Source: JBBTXJ01 sp964636345
Lineage (GTDB): Bacteria; Patescibacteriota; Patescibacteriia; Magasanikbacterales; JBBTXJ01
NCBI GenBank assembly: GCA_964636345.1
Contig: CAZWRL010000008.1
Coordinates: 1-28,315 of the forward strand
Reading direction: 5' to 3'
Length of the DNA: 28,315 nucleotides
Positions within the stretch are counted from its first letter, which is position 1. Every line of letters begins with the position of its first letter. Made by a program: the position numbers and the translations under genes. The notes below the pieces were generated by a model, which saw nothing but the letters and a program-made list of their open reading frames with translations, had not been told where the DNA came from and made no database searches. Shown here in pieces: positions 1-7,771 of the stretch.

Positions 1-20
1 CAGATGTGTATAAGAGACAG
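1..20. other. Nextera (Tn5) adapter remnant, not genomic
   Basis: Bases 2-20 are the 19-bp Tn5 mosaic end used in Nextera libraries. The C before them fits the read-1 adapter, in which the mosaic end follows GCGTC. The contig therefore begins with untrimmed adapter, and real sequence starts at about base 21. This also explains why parB stops abruptly here. It is not evidence for a natural transposon. Confidence 0.95.
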
Positions 21-604
21 GCATGCGCCAGTGCGCGCGCTTTTTTATAGTTGAGTTTGCCTGCACGAATCGCGTCTTGCATTTCTTTCGGTACCTTCAC
101 AAAAAGAAGAAGCGCGTGAATCACCGATGTTGATTCACCGGTCTTCTTAACAAGATCGTCAATGCTCAATCCAAATTCCTCGCGCAACTGATGATAGGCC
201 TCCGCGCGCTCCATCGGATTCAAATCCTTCCGTTGCACATTCTCAACGATGGCAAGCTCTAATTTTTCCTGATCTTCCACGGAACGCACAATCGCGGAAA
301 TTTTTTCTTTGCCCAACAATTCCATCGCGCGCAACCGGCGCTCACCTACTACCACATGATACCGTTCGCCATGAGGAGATACCACAATCGGTTGTAGCAA
401 CCCCTTTTCCGCAATTGAATCCGCAAGCGCCCGCAATTCTTCTTTCCCAAATTCTTTACGCGGCTGAAAAGGATTCGGGTCAATAAGACGAATGGGAATT
501 TCAATCAAACGCCCCTCGGATGACATCGCAAAAGGTTGATCCAAAAGCGCTGTCCCTGTTTTTTTATCGGGTATCAACGAAGAAAGTCCGCGGCCAAGAG
601 CCAT
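21..604 (-). CDS. parB: ParB-family chromosome partitioning protein, C-terminal part missing
   Basis: Translating the minus strand from the ATG at 604-602 gives 194 open codons up to the adapter junction, with no stop. The N-terminal half of ParB is clear: an N-terminal MALGRGLSSLIP segment, then IDPNPFQPR (about residues 41-49), the CTP-binding GERRLRAM box (87-94), the ENVQRKDLNPMERAEAY box (121-137) and a helix-turn-helix region (about 140-190). ParB loads at parS sites, spreads as a CTP-dependent clamp and works with ParA in origin segregation. The gene follows parA by 14 bases, the usual parAB operon. The dimerisation domain lies outside the contig. No perfect parS 16-mer was seen in the window. 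Confidence 0.95.
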
Positions 605-618
605 AGGGTTGTAAAAAA

Positions 619-1395
619 TTAAGCGGGTGAAACGGCGTGTAATGCCAACATCTCGCGCGCCAGACGTTCATATGCTTTGGCGCCCTTCCCCTCCGGATCA
701 TACGCCAAAATGCTCTGGCCGTAGCTTGGCGCCTCGGCCAAACGCACCGTGCGTGGAATCACGGAACGAAAAATCGTATTGGGAAAGTAGCGATACAGTT
801 CCTGCCACACGTCTTGTGACAACGAATTGCGGCCGTCATACATGGTGAGGAGCGCGCCCGCGATCTTGAGCTCCGGCTTGATGTGTTCCTGAATGAGCCG
901 AATGGTCTCCAGGAGCTGTCCCAGACCCTCCAGGGCGTAATATTCGGCCTGCACCGGTATCAACACCTCATCGGCCGCCACCAGGCCGTTAATCGTCAAA
1001 AGCCCAAGCGAGGGCGGTGAATCAATCACCACGTAATCATAGGCGTGTTTGGCCTCTTCAACGATGCGCTGAAGACGAAATTCACGCTCCGGTTCATTCA
1101 CGAGCTCAACATTGGCGCCTGCCAAATTAGGCGCGGCAGGAACCAAGCGCAGACCCTCATGGGCGGTGTTGCGCACCACTTCGCGCAAACTTTTAGTACC
1201 GATAAGCGCGTCGTATAAACTTTCTTCAATATCCTCGCGCCGGAAACCAAGGCCGGCCGTGGCATTCCCTTGCGGATCAAGATCAATGAGTAATACAAAT
1301 TGCCCCTGCGCGGCAAGATATGCCGCCAAATTCACCGCCGTTGTTGTTTTCCCCACTCCACCCTTTTGATTGACAACCGAGATGATTTTTGCCAT
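619..1395 (-). CDS. parA: ParA/Soj chromosome partitioning ATPase
   Basis: This is a 258-residue deviant Walker ATPase. The N terminus carries the deviant Walker A motif KGGVGKTTT at residues 11-19, with the signature lysine at 11. The Walker A' region LIDLDPQGNAT is near residue 36, and the Walker B-type segment YVVIDSPPSLGLLT is near residue 120. Length and motif order fit chromosomal Soj/ParA without the N-terminal HTH of large plasmid ParA proteins. ParA binds DNA nonspecifically as an ATP dimer and is released by ParB, which moves the origin region. It is the first gene of parA-parB. A TATAAT box preceded by TG lies 14 bases upstream of the ATG, overlapping the upstream region of the divergent tRNA. 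Confidence 0.97.
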   Translation of the reverse strand: MAKIISVVNQKGGVGKTTTAVNLAAYLAAQGQFVLLIDLDPQGNATAGLGFRREDIEESLYDALIGTKSLREVVRNTAHEGLRLVPAAPNLAGANVELVNEPEREFRLQRIVEEAKHAYDYVVIDSPPSLGLLTINGLVAADEVLIPVQAEYYALEGLGQLLETIRLIQEHIKPELKIAGALLTMYDGRNSLSQDVWQELYRYFPNTIFRSVIPRTVRLAEAPSYGQSILAYDPEGKGAKAYERLAREMLALHAVSPA

Positions 1396-1408
1396 AATAA
1401 GACGTACC

Positions 1409-1415
1409 TATTATA
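1409..1415. promoter_or_regulatory. Back-to-back -10 boxes for parA (-) and tRNA-Leu (+)
   Basis: On the minus strand, 1415-1410 reads TATAAT and is preceded by TGA, an extended -10 facing parA. On the plus strand, 1409-1414 reads TATTAT about 10 bases before the tRNA 5' end. The two share the same AT-rich bases, so initiation in the two directions may compete. No good -35 was found for either, so the call rests on the -10 boxes and the geometry. Confidence 0.5.
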
Positions 1416-1424
1416 TCACACTCT

Positions 1425-1505
1425 GGGCGAGTGGTGGAATGGTATACACGCACGACTCAAAATCGTGTGCCGCAAGGCGTGAGGGTCCGACTCCCTCCTC
1501 GCCCA
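1425..1505 (+). tRNA. tRNA-Leu (anticodon CAA)
   Basis: An 81-nt class II tRNA folds by hand. The acceptor stem is 1425-1431 with 1498-1504 (GGGCGAG/CTCGCCC, 7 bp). The D stem is GTG/CAC, with a D loop containing GG at 1441-1442. The anticodon stem is CACGA/TCGTG with loop CTCAAAA, so the anticodon is CAA and reads UUG. A 13-nt variable region folds as GCC-GCAA-GGC, and the T stem is GAGGG/CCCTC. The discriminator base is A, as expected for leucine. CCA is not encoded. The T loop is TCCGACT, with C where nearly all tRNAs have U55, which is unusual. Confidence 0.93.
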
Positions 1506-1515
1506 CAACAGCATC

Positions 1516-1524
1516 TGCTATACT
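1516..1524 (+). promoter_or_regulatory. Extended -10 promoter for the lipoprotein gene
   Basis: TGC followed by TATACT at 1519-1524 is an extended -10 element 39 bases before the start codon at 1564. The same nine bases occur in front of the small unit at 12043. No clear -35 is visible, because the tRNA 3' end occupies that region. The leader contains long T runs (about 1540-1560) and no Shine-Dalgarno site. Confidence 0.5.
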
Positions 1525-1563
1525 TAAGGAAAAGGTCGCATCATATTTTTTTAATTTTTTCCT

Positions 1564-2007
1564 ATGTCAAAATACTTACCACTTGGATTCGCCGTGGCAG
1601 CGCTCGTGCTCGTCGGCGGTGGATGCTCTAAGACAGCCGAACCATCGGTCTTTGAAGGTGCCGATGCCGGTCCCGAAACACTCATCTTCTCGCTCTCCGC
1701 GCAAAATAACTCCGGAGAATCCGGCACTGCAACGATCACACCGATTTCAGACACACAATCACGGGTGTCTTTCACCGTAACGGGCGCGCCAGCAGGAGTA
1801 GCACAACCAGTGCACATTCACACCGGATCATGTCCAACGCCGGGCGGCGTGAAATACCCACTTACCAATGTAGCGAACGGAGCAAGCGAAACCGTATTAG
1901 ATGTCACCGTCGCGGCGCTCAAAGCACAGGCGCCACTTGCACTCAATGTGCATAAATCAACGACAGAAGTAGGCGTCTTTGTCTCGTGCGGCAATCTTCC
2001 GAAATAA
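1564..2007 (+). CDS. Small secreted lipoprotein, CHRD/SOD-like beta domain
   Basis: The protein has 147 residues, with a signal peptide (about 1-20) ending in a lipobox-like VGGGC, so Cys21 is the likely lipidated residue. The mature part is a small, mostly beta domain with the segment PVHIHTGSC near residues 81-89, a matching NVHKS near 128-132 and a late VSCGNL. Histidine pairs in such a context resemble CHRD domains and the Cu/Zn superoxide dismutase fold, but the full SOD ligand set is not visible. The cysteines in HTGSC and VSCG could form a disulfide. It stands alone between a tRNA gene and a terminator. Function is unknown; an extracytoplasmic, possibly metal-binding role is inference. 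Confidence 0.8.
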   Translation: MSKYLPLGFAVAALVLVGGGCSKTAEPSVFEGADAGPETLIFSLSAQNNSGESGTATITPISDTQSRVSFTVTGAPAGVAQPVHIHTGSCPTPGGVKYPLTNVANGASETVLDVTVAALKAQAPLALNVHKSTTEVGVFVSCGNLPK

Positions 2008-2020
2008 GGTACTACAAAAC

Positions 2021-2046
2021 AAAAACCCCGATGTATCGGGGTTTTT
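2021..2046 (+). terminator. Intrinsic terminator of the lipoprotein gene
   Basis: An A-rich arm and CCCCGAT pair across a two-base centre with ATCGGGG and a T run, beginning 13 bases after the stop codon at 2007. The A/T flanks make it potentially bidirectional, so it could also back up the minus-strand terminator at 2065-2095. The core CCCGATGTATCGGGGTT recurs, on the minus strand, in the rplC leader. Confidence 0.88.
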
Positions 2047-2064
2047 GATTGAAATTTTTGTGAT

Positions 2065-2095
2065 AAAAAAAGTGGACCCGATGCTAATCAAGTCC
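2065..2095 (-). terminator. Intrinsic terminator of the large structured RNA
   Basis: On the minus strand a 9-bp stem (2095-2087 with 2082-2074, two G-T wobbles) closes a TAGC loop. Two bases later comes a run of seven T (2071-2065). It faces the terminator of the plus-strand lipoprotein gene, so the two units converge here. Confidence 0.88.
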
Positions 2096-2908
2096 GTGAG
2101 GTGAAGGTGTGCGGAGTAGCACCCTTTTGCGACTTTCCCTTGCGGAAAAGCTCACCTCTTACCGTTACCGCTGTTGTACCGCCGACACTCGGTACTCGCA
2201 ACGGCGCGAAATCGGCATTTAAGTTTTCCCGAAGGATCCCTCATCAACCGATAACTCGTATGCTACATCACATTCGTGAATTGGACGCTCTTGGAAGCCC
2301 CTTATCTTGCGACAGGTTGCTACCGCTGATCGCTCATTTCGCGAACATGCCTTGGCCGATGGTGGCGCCACCGGTTTACAGGGGTCATTGGACATACGAG
2401 GTTTCCATTTTCCATCGCGTTTAAATGCTTCTCCGTGAATCACGATTGGCTTTCTTTCGATTGCCGCGCGACCCAAGCATATACATGCGATGTTTGAGAG
2501 AGGATGGAATTCCTTTTGCCAACTTGCTGCGATCCTCCTCGCGGAATGAGCGCACTTGGGTTGGTGATTCCTAAGCCGAGAACTGGGCGAACCATATTCT
2601 CAACCGAGGACCATGTTCTAGTCGCTTCGCCCGAGTGTTATCCCGAGTGGTGCGCCTGCTTCCTTGGCCACAAGGATTCAGGAAAACATGGTGACCGTTG
2701 CATGTGGTGAGCGTTCCAACGAGTTGCCTCGTTTAACTTTTCACTTCATGCCGCCCTTTATCTCTGGGTTTTTAGCTTGAACGGCTACTCATCCTTAGGT
2801 ATCATTGCTGACCCTTGAGAACTTTTTTCCGTTCTTGCCGCTACCGTCTTTCCTGTCATGGATTGACGGCCCCAGGGCGGTTTACCTACTGGGAGTCCTT
2901 CCTTCGGA

Positions 2909-2946
2909 CCGGAGTTTTTAGGCCCCGGGCGAACCCGGAGTTTTTA
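2909..2946 (-). repeat. Duplicated 12-mer inside the structured RNA
   Basis: TAAAAACTCCGG on the minus strand occurs twice, 26 bases apart (2909-2920 and 2935-2946), on either side of the UUCG-capped hairpin at 2925-2938. A related CTAAAAA string lies in the loop of the 2957-2981 hairpin. The identical A-rich single strands could be equivalent docking or protein-binding sites. That role is inference; the repeat itself is plain. Confidence 0.6.
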
Positions 2947-3089
2947 CGCTCCAGGTCCCTAATGTTTTTTAGGCATCAGGGAAGGGTACTCTTTTCGGTT
3001 TATCTTTTTTGGCGGAGCTTGTTTCATCTCCTTAGCTACCCCCGGCCATGGTCAAATGGCCATTGATCGTTTTTAAGACGATAAAATAT

Positions 3090-3118
3090 AGTTTACACGT
3101 CCTTCTTTTTGTTGTCAA
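3090..3118 (-). promoter_or_regulatory. Promoter of the large structured RNA
   Basis: On the minus strand a perfect -35 TTGACA (3118-3113) is followed by a 17-base spacer and TAAACT (3095-3090). Initiation is expected near 3082, just before a 5-bp hairpin at 3080-3064. The same -10 sequence TAAACT is used by the predicted aspS promoter. This is the best -35 match in the left half of the window. Confidence 0.7.
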
Positions 3119-3126
3119 GTGCTATC

Positions 3127-3135
3127 TGTGGATAA
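3127..3135 (-). promoter_or_regulatory. Perfect DnaA box upstream of the structured-RNA promoter
   Basis: The minus strand reads TTATCCACA, the consensus 9-mer bound by DnaA. It ends eight bases before the -35 box of the RNA promoter and lies in the gap after the GerMN gene. A weaker relative, TTATAAACA, lies about 20 bases further upstream. One strong box is not an origin, but its position suits DnaA-dependent control of the promoter. The nearby parAB genes are usually origin-linked. Confidence 0.5.
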
Positions 3136-3162
3136 CTTTTGTAAGCCTGTTTATAAAGGGTA

Positions 3163-4065
3163 TTACGGCTCCAACACGGGGTCGCTCTCCCCTGCCACCG
3201 AATACACCACGCGTGAAACCGTTGGAAATTGTTGTAATGTTTTTTCGATTTGCGCGCGCGCTGCGGTGACGGCACATGAACCAACAATCTGCCTAATGGC
3301 CTTATTGAATTCAACATAGGCAACCCCATCAACAATAGAAAGCACGGGCGAATCAACACCGGGCGGAAAAATACTGCGATAACCGTCTTGCCATTCTTCC
3401 GCGGTCGGTCCTGCAAGCACATGGTCCAGTGCCGCGTGTCCAACCGCATACGTTTCAGGAACCGTGCGCGTGACAGCGTGAACGATGTCACAGCGCGCTT
3501 TCTGCTCACCTTCTTTGATAAGAAATGCTTTTACGGTGGTAAAATTTATAGCTGTCCGAACCGGAATACGTACCATATGAATGGGCAGACCATCTTTTGC
3601 CGATGCTTCAAACACCTCAACATATACTATCGTATCGGGCGGCGCATCAAAAGCAACGGCTGTTTTGTATGGCCCTGACTGGCCAACATCCGGCGCATCC
3701 GCGGTAGCAAAACCGCGACCGCGAATAATGCCACGCTCGTCGCGCACAAGCACAGACACCGTATTTTCAAAAGCAACCGCATTTCCCGCGACAATCACCG
3801 GACTTGCTATCTGGGTATACAGCACAGGCAAGCGCACGGAAATACCGTTATTACTCGTGTTAACCGGCGTGCTATCCCATGCGGGCTTTGATGGCTGTCC
3901 TCCACGCTCCTTCGTTTCCTCCACTGCGACACCCGGCTTCTTCTCAACAGCTGCCCGGTCATCATTTTTTCCAAGATACAGAGAAAAAATAATCAACACC
4001 GCCGCAACGAAAACCCCAACTAAAAGACAAGAGAGAAGTACGAAAATCAATAATTTTTTGTTCAT
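3163..4065 (-). CDS. Membrane-anchored Gmad2-GerMN protein
   Basis: A 300-residue protein starting at MNKKLLIF. A longer reading to 4113 would overlap the upstream gene and delay the membrane segment. Residues about 4-29 are a single hydrophobic segment (membrane anchor or uncleaved signal), followed by a charged, low-complexity linker to about 70. Then comes a Gmad2-type immunoglobulin-like domain (about 73-175; pattern LPVLYTQIASPVIVAGNA...FE) and a C-terminal GerMN domain (about 180-290; LDHVLAGPTAEEW, FPPGV, VAYVEFNKA). These domains were named from spore-germination proteins but also occur in cell-envelope proteins of non-sporulating bacteria. The gene follows the carboxypeptidase gene by 17 bases, so a cell-wall role is likely. 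No terminator separates it from the downstream RNA promoter. Confidence 0.85.
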   Translation of the reverse strand: MNKKLLIFVLLSCLLVGVFVAAVLIIFSLYLGKNDDRAAVEKKPGVAVEETKERGGQPSKPAWDSTPVNTSNNGISVRLPVLYTQIASPVIVAGNAVAFENTVSVLVRDERGIIRGRGFATADAPDVGQSGPYKTAVAFDAPPDTIVYVEVFEASAKDGLPIHMVRIPVRTAINFTTVKAFLIKEGEQKARCDIVHAVTRTVPETYAVGHAALDHVLAGPTAEEWQDGYRSIFPPGVDSPVLSIVDGVAYVEFNKAIRQIVGSCAVTAARAQIEKTLQQFPTVSRVVYSVAGESDPVLEP

Positions 4066-4082
4066 ATGGCAAACAGTATAAC

Positions 4083-5081
4083 TCATTCCCACACAAAAGC
4101 GCCATATACCCACGTGGCAAGCGCTTGCGCTTCAGTGAAACGCGCGTAGTGGTCTTTCGCGCCGAGCACCACCACCTGCAACTGATGGCCAGTAGCATCT
4201 TGAAACGCGGTCACAAAATTATATCCCGCCTCCGGTAAATAACCCGTTTTGCTGCCAATAATTTTATCAATGGTTTTGGTAATTTTTCCGAGGAGCAACC
4301 AATTGGTGCTTTCCACCTTCCGCACCGCGCCGCCCTGCGTACGAATATCATAATGAGCGGTGCCGAGCGCCTCGCGCAAAAGCGGTCGCTCAAAAGCGAG
4401 TTGCAACAAACGCACGGCATCGTTCGCGGTTGCCATATTATCCGGCGAGAGTCCGGCTGGATCCGCAACACGCATACGCTCCAAAGGTAACGCATCAATT
4501 TTAAGACGCATCTTTGCCACAAACGAGGTTGATGATGATGTGACGGCATCAACAAGCGACATCGTTGCGCTATTTGACGAGCCAACCAAACTTGCAAATA
4601 GCAAATCACGCAACGTCACCACATCACCTTCTTCCACAATATGCGGCCCGTCAATACCGCGAATTTTTTTCACCGTTGTGGTTGCCTGCCAGTTTGGCTC
4701 TTGATCAACAATCACCAGCGCGGTTAATAATTTAGTAATGGAGGCGAGCGACTGCGGCGTATCCGCGTCATGCGCAAAAAGGACGGCGCCACTGCCCGCG
4801 TCAATCACGAGCGCGCTTTTTGCGGTGATACCGGGAGCCACCGGCGCGCTATCACGCGCGCGGGGCGGCGCGGGCGACTTTGGAACAGGCGGCGGCGACA
4901 GCATCGCCCGATCAACCGTTGTCACCGTTCTTCCGGTGAGCGGGAACCCATACAACGCCGCGGGCGCGAGCGTTTCCGCGCTCACCGGAGCGCCGTGCAA
5001 AATTTCCGCGCCCATAAGAACACCGGCGCCCGCGACGCCGATGGTGGTCAAAAAAGCGAATAACCAGCCGGTTTTTGGCAT
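4083..5081 (-). CDS. D-alanyl-D-alanine carboxypeptidase-like (peptidase S11) penicillin-binding protein
   Basis: A 332-residue protein with an N-terminal membrane segment (about 5-25), a Pro/Ala-rich linker and an S11 serine peptidase domain. The three active-site motifs are intact: SITK (Ser114 nucleophile, Lys117), SSN at 168-170 and KTG at 278-280 within SKTGYLPEAG. Such enzymes trim the terminal D-Ala from peptidoglycan stem peptides outside the membrane. The start at 5081 was chosen because it lies four bases after scpB and places the hydrophobic segment at the N terminus; an upstream reading to 5168 would lie inside scpB. Family members vary between carboxypeptidase and endopeptidase activity, so the exact substrate is unproved. 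Confidence 0.92.
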   Translation of the reverse strand: MPKTGWLFAFLTTIGVAGAGVLMGAEILHGAPVSAETLAPAALYGFPLTGRTVTTVDRAMLSPPPVPKSPAPPRARDSAPVAPGITAKSALVIDAGSGAVLFAHDADTPQSLASITKLLTALVIVDQEPNWQATTTVKKIRGIDGPHIVEEGDVVTLRDLLFASLVGSSNSATMSLVDAVTSSSTSFVAKMRLKIDALPLERMRVADPAGLSPDNMATANDAVRLLQLAFERPLLREALGTAHYDIRTQGGAVRKVESTNWLLLGKITKTIDKIIGSKTGYLPEAGYNFVTAFQDATGHQLQVVVLGAKDHYARFTEAQALATWVYGAFVWE

Positions 5082-5085
5082 ACGA

Positions 5086-5637
5086 TCACGCGTGTGCTTC
5101 CGTACTTTGTAATACCGCTTCAATATCGGGATGCTGATGCAGTTCGTCGTATTGCGGCAATTCCGCAACCGATTTTACGCCCAAATGACGCAAAAATTCA
5201 AAACTCGGCTCATACACTTCCGTGTGCATGACCGGATCTTGATGCTCCTCAATCAAACCGCGCATGAGCAAATTACGCGCGATAAGCGAACAATTCACTC
5301 CGCGAATCAATTCCAATTCCGCCTTGGTCACCGGCCCGCGATACGCGATAATGGTGAGTGTTTCCAGTTGCGGACGCGTTAATTCACCGCGCACCTGTTC
5401 TTTTAAGAACGCGCCAATAAGCGGCCCCGCATCAGGTTTGGTGGCGAGCGTCACATCCGCGCCGCGACGCAAAAGCGTTAGCCCGCCATCCGCTTCATAT
5501 TTTTTCTCCAGCTCCGCGAGCGCTTCACTCACGGCTTGTTCATCGCTTTTCATCAATTTTGCAAGCTGTCGCACGGAAAGCGGAGTACTCGCCACAAACA
5601 GCATACTCTCAATTTTTTCGGCAAGTGATAATGCCAT
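5086..5637 (-). CDS. scpB: Segregation and condensation protein B
   Basis: A 183-residue protein with two winged-helix units: LAEKIESMLFVASTPLSVRQLAKLM at the N terminus, and RPQLETLTIIAYRGPVTKAELELIRGVN in the middle, the ScpB hallmark. ScpB dimers bind ScpA and support the SMC complex in chromosome compaction. The start at 5637 lies one base after the scpA stop; an alternative ATG at 5664 would add nine residues and overlap scpA. smc itself is not in the window. Order aspS-scpA-scpB with overlapping ends shows one transcript. An origin-segregation pair (parAB) lies a few kilobases away. Confidence 0.95.
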   Translation of the reverse strand: MALSLAEKIESMLFVASTPLSVRQLAKLMKSDEQAVSEALAELEKKYEADGGLTLLRRGADVTLATKPDAGPLIGAFLKEQVRGELTRPQLETLTIIAYRGPVTKAELELIRGVNCSLIARNLLMRGLIEEHQDPVMHTEVYEPSFEFLRHLGVKSVAELPQYDELHQHPDIEAVLQSTEAHA

Positions 5638-5638
5638 A

Positions 5639-6324
5639 TCAAACCGCGGCGATATGAATTTCATGAAATAACGAACGCTGATGTAATGTTACTTTGCGTT
5701 GTTTGGCAAGTTCCAAAAGCGCCAAAAAATGCACCACGCGCTCGGCGATATCCGCATTCTTGCTCAAGAGCGCGCCAAACGCAATGCGTTTGCTCCGTTC
5801 AAGAATGGCATAAATGCGCGCGAACGATTCTTCAATAGAAAGAGTAACCGTATTTGAAACGCGCTCCACAATCTCGCGCCGCTTGGTATGCGCGCCGATC
5901 AACTGTTGCATGACCTGTTCCAAAAGCGACCCGGAAACCCCCTTCGGCGGCACAAATTCCCCCATTGCGGAAGGCACGTCGCGTATAAATGAAACAGCAT
6001 CGCCGGCAAAACGCTGTTCCACATCACGCGCCGCCTCCATAAACTTTTTATAGAGCCGTAACTGATCCTCAAGCGCGATGCCCTCTTCCTCCGGCGCGCT
6101 GTCCGGCACGAGCAATTTTGACTTCAAATACACCAGCCGCGCCGCAATCACTAAAAAATCCGCAATCTCCGCTGTGCGCGACGCATCAAGTTTTTCCACA
6201 TACGCGAGGTACTCTTCTGTTACCTTTGCAAGCGACACCTTGGAAATATCTAAATCTTCCTTTTCAATTAATTGCAAAAGAAGATCAAGCGGCCCACGGA
6301 ATTGTTCCAGTCGTGTCTCAAAAA

Positions 6325-6328
<4 letters not shown>
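5639..6328 (-). CDS. scpA: Segregation and condensation protein A (kleisin)
   Basis: A 229-residue kleisin. The N-terminal motif FRGPLDLLLQLIEKEDLDISKVSLAKVTEEYL (about 10-41) and DFLVIAARLVYLKSKLLVP (about 57-75) are characteristic. The C-terminal winged helix is represented by the segment around VHFLALLELAKQRKVTLHQ. ScpA bridges the SMC head domains and recruits ScpB. Its ATG overlaps the aspS stop codon by four bases (ATGA), so translation is probably coupled. No internal promoter was seen. Confidence 0.96.
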
Positions 6329-7722
<1,394 letters not shown>

Positions 7723-7742
7723 AAAATAGAAAGCCAGCTTTG

Positions 7743-7771
7743 AGTTTAGCAAAATACGGCGCGGGACGCAA
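7743..7771 (-). promoter_or_regulatory. Promoter of the aspS-scpA-scpB cluster
   Basis: On the minus strand TTGCGT (7771-7766) and TAAACT (7748-7743) are separated by 17 bases, and the -10 is preceded by TGC (extended -10). It directly follows the glycosyltransferase stop codon. The expected start near 7736 leaves a leader of about 14 bases. Confidence 0.65.

Larger units (their letters stand above)
2065..3082 (-). ncRNA. Unassigned large structured noncoding RNA, about 1 kb
   Basis: No frame in this kilobase gives a recognisable protein, and the short ORFs lack initiation signals. The minus strand instead has a promoter at one end, a terminator at the other, and many helices. Examples (plus coordinates): 2098-2104/2152-2158, which closes a three-way junction holding a GCAA-capped 7-bp hairpin (2133-2150) and a second hairpin (2109-2122); 2162-2166/2200-2204 around 2176-2180/2191-2195; 2471-2477/2555-2561 around 2500-2505/2532-2537; 2585-2591/2626-2632; 2655-2682; 2718-2733 with a GCAA loop; 2925-2938 with a UUCG loop; 2957-2981; 3044-3061. 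I could not match it to rRNA, tmRNA, RNase P, 4.5S RNA or group I/II introns. OLE, GOLLD, ROOL and HEARO are the known large bacterial RNAs of similar scale, but I cannot test membership. The ends are predicted. Confidence 0.72.

Noticed and set aside
2065..3082. Could be RNase P RNA, tmRNA, 4.5S RNA or a self-splicing intron
   Set aside because: The RNase P P4 strings, the tmRNA tRNA-like end and the group II domain V were not found. GACTA at 2623-2619 recalls group I P7, but the partner GGTCC lies too close to leave room for P8. A GGTCCGAAGGAAGG string resembles the SRP RNA tip but lacks the rest.
3120..3160. Replication origin
   Set aside because: Only one perfect DnaA box and one weak relative; no box cluster, no long AT-rich unwinding region and no dnaA gene.
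2101..3269. Short open frames on both strands (60-107 codons)
   Set aside because: They lack start signals and recognisable domains and overlap the helices and regulatory sites; they look like chance frames in a noncoding region.
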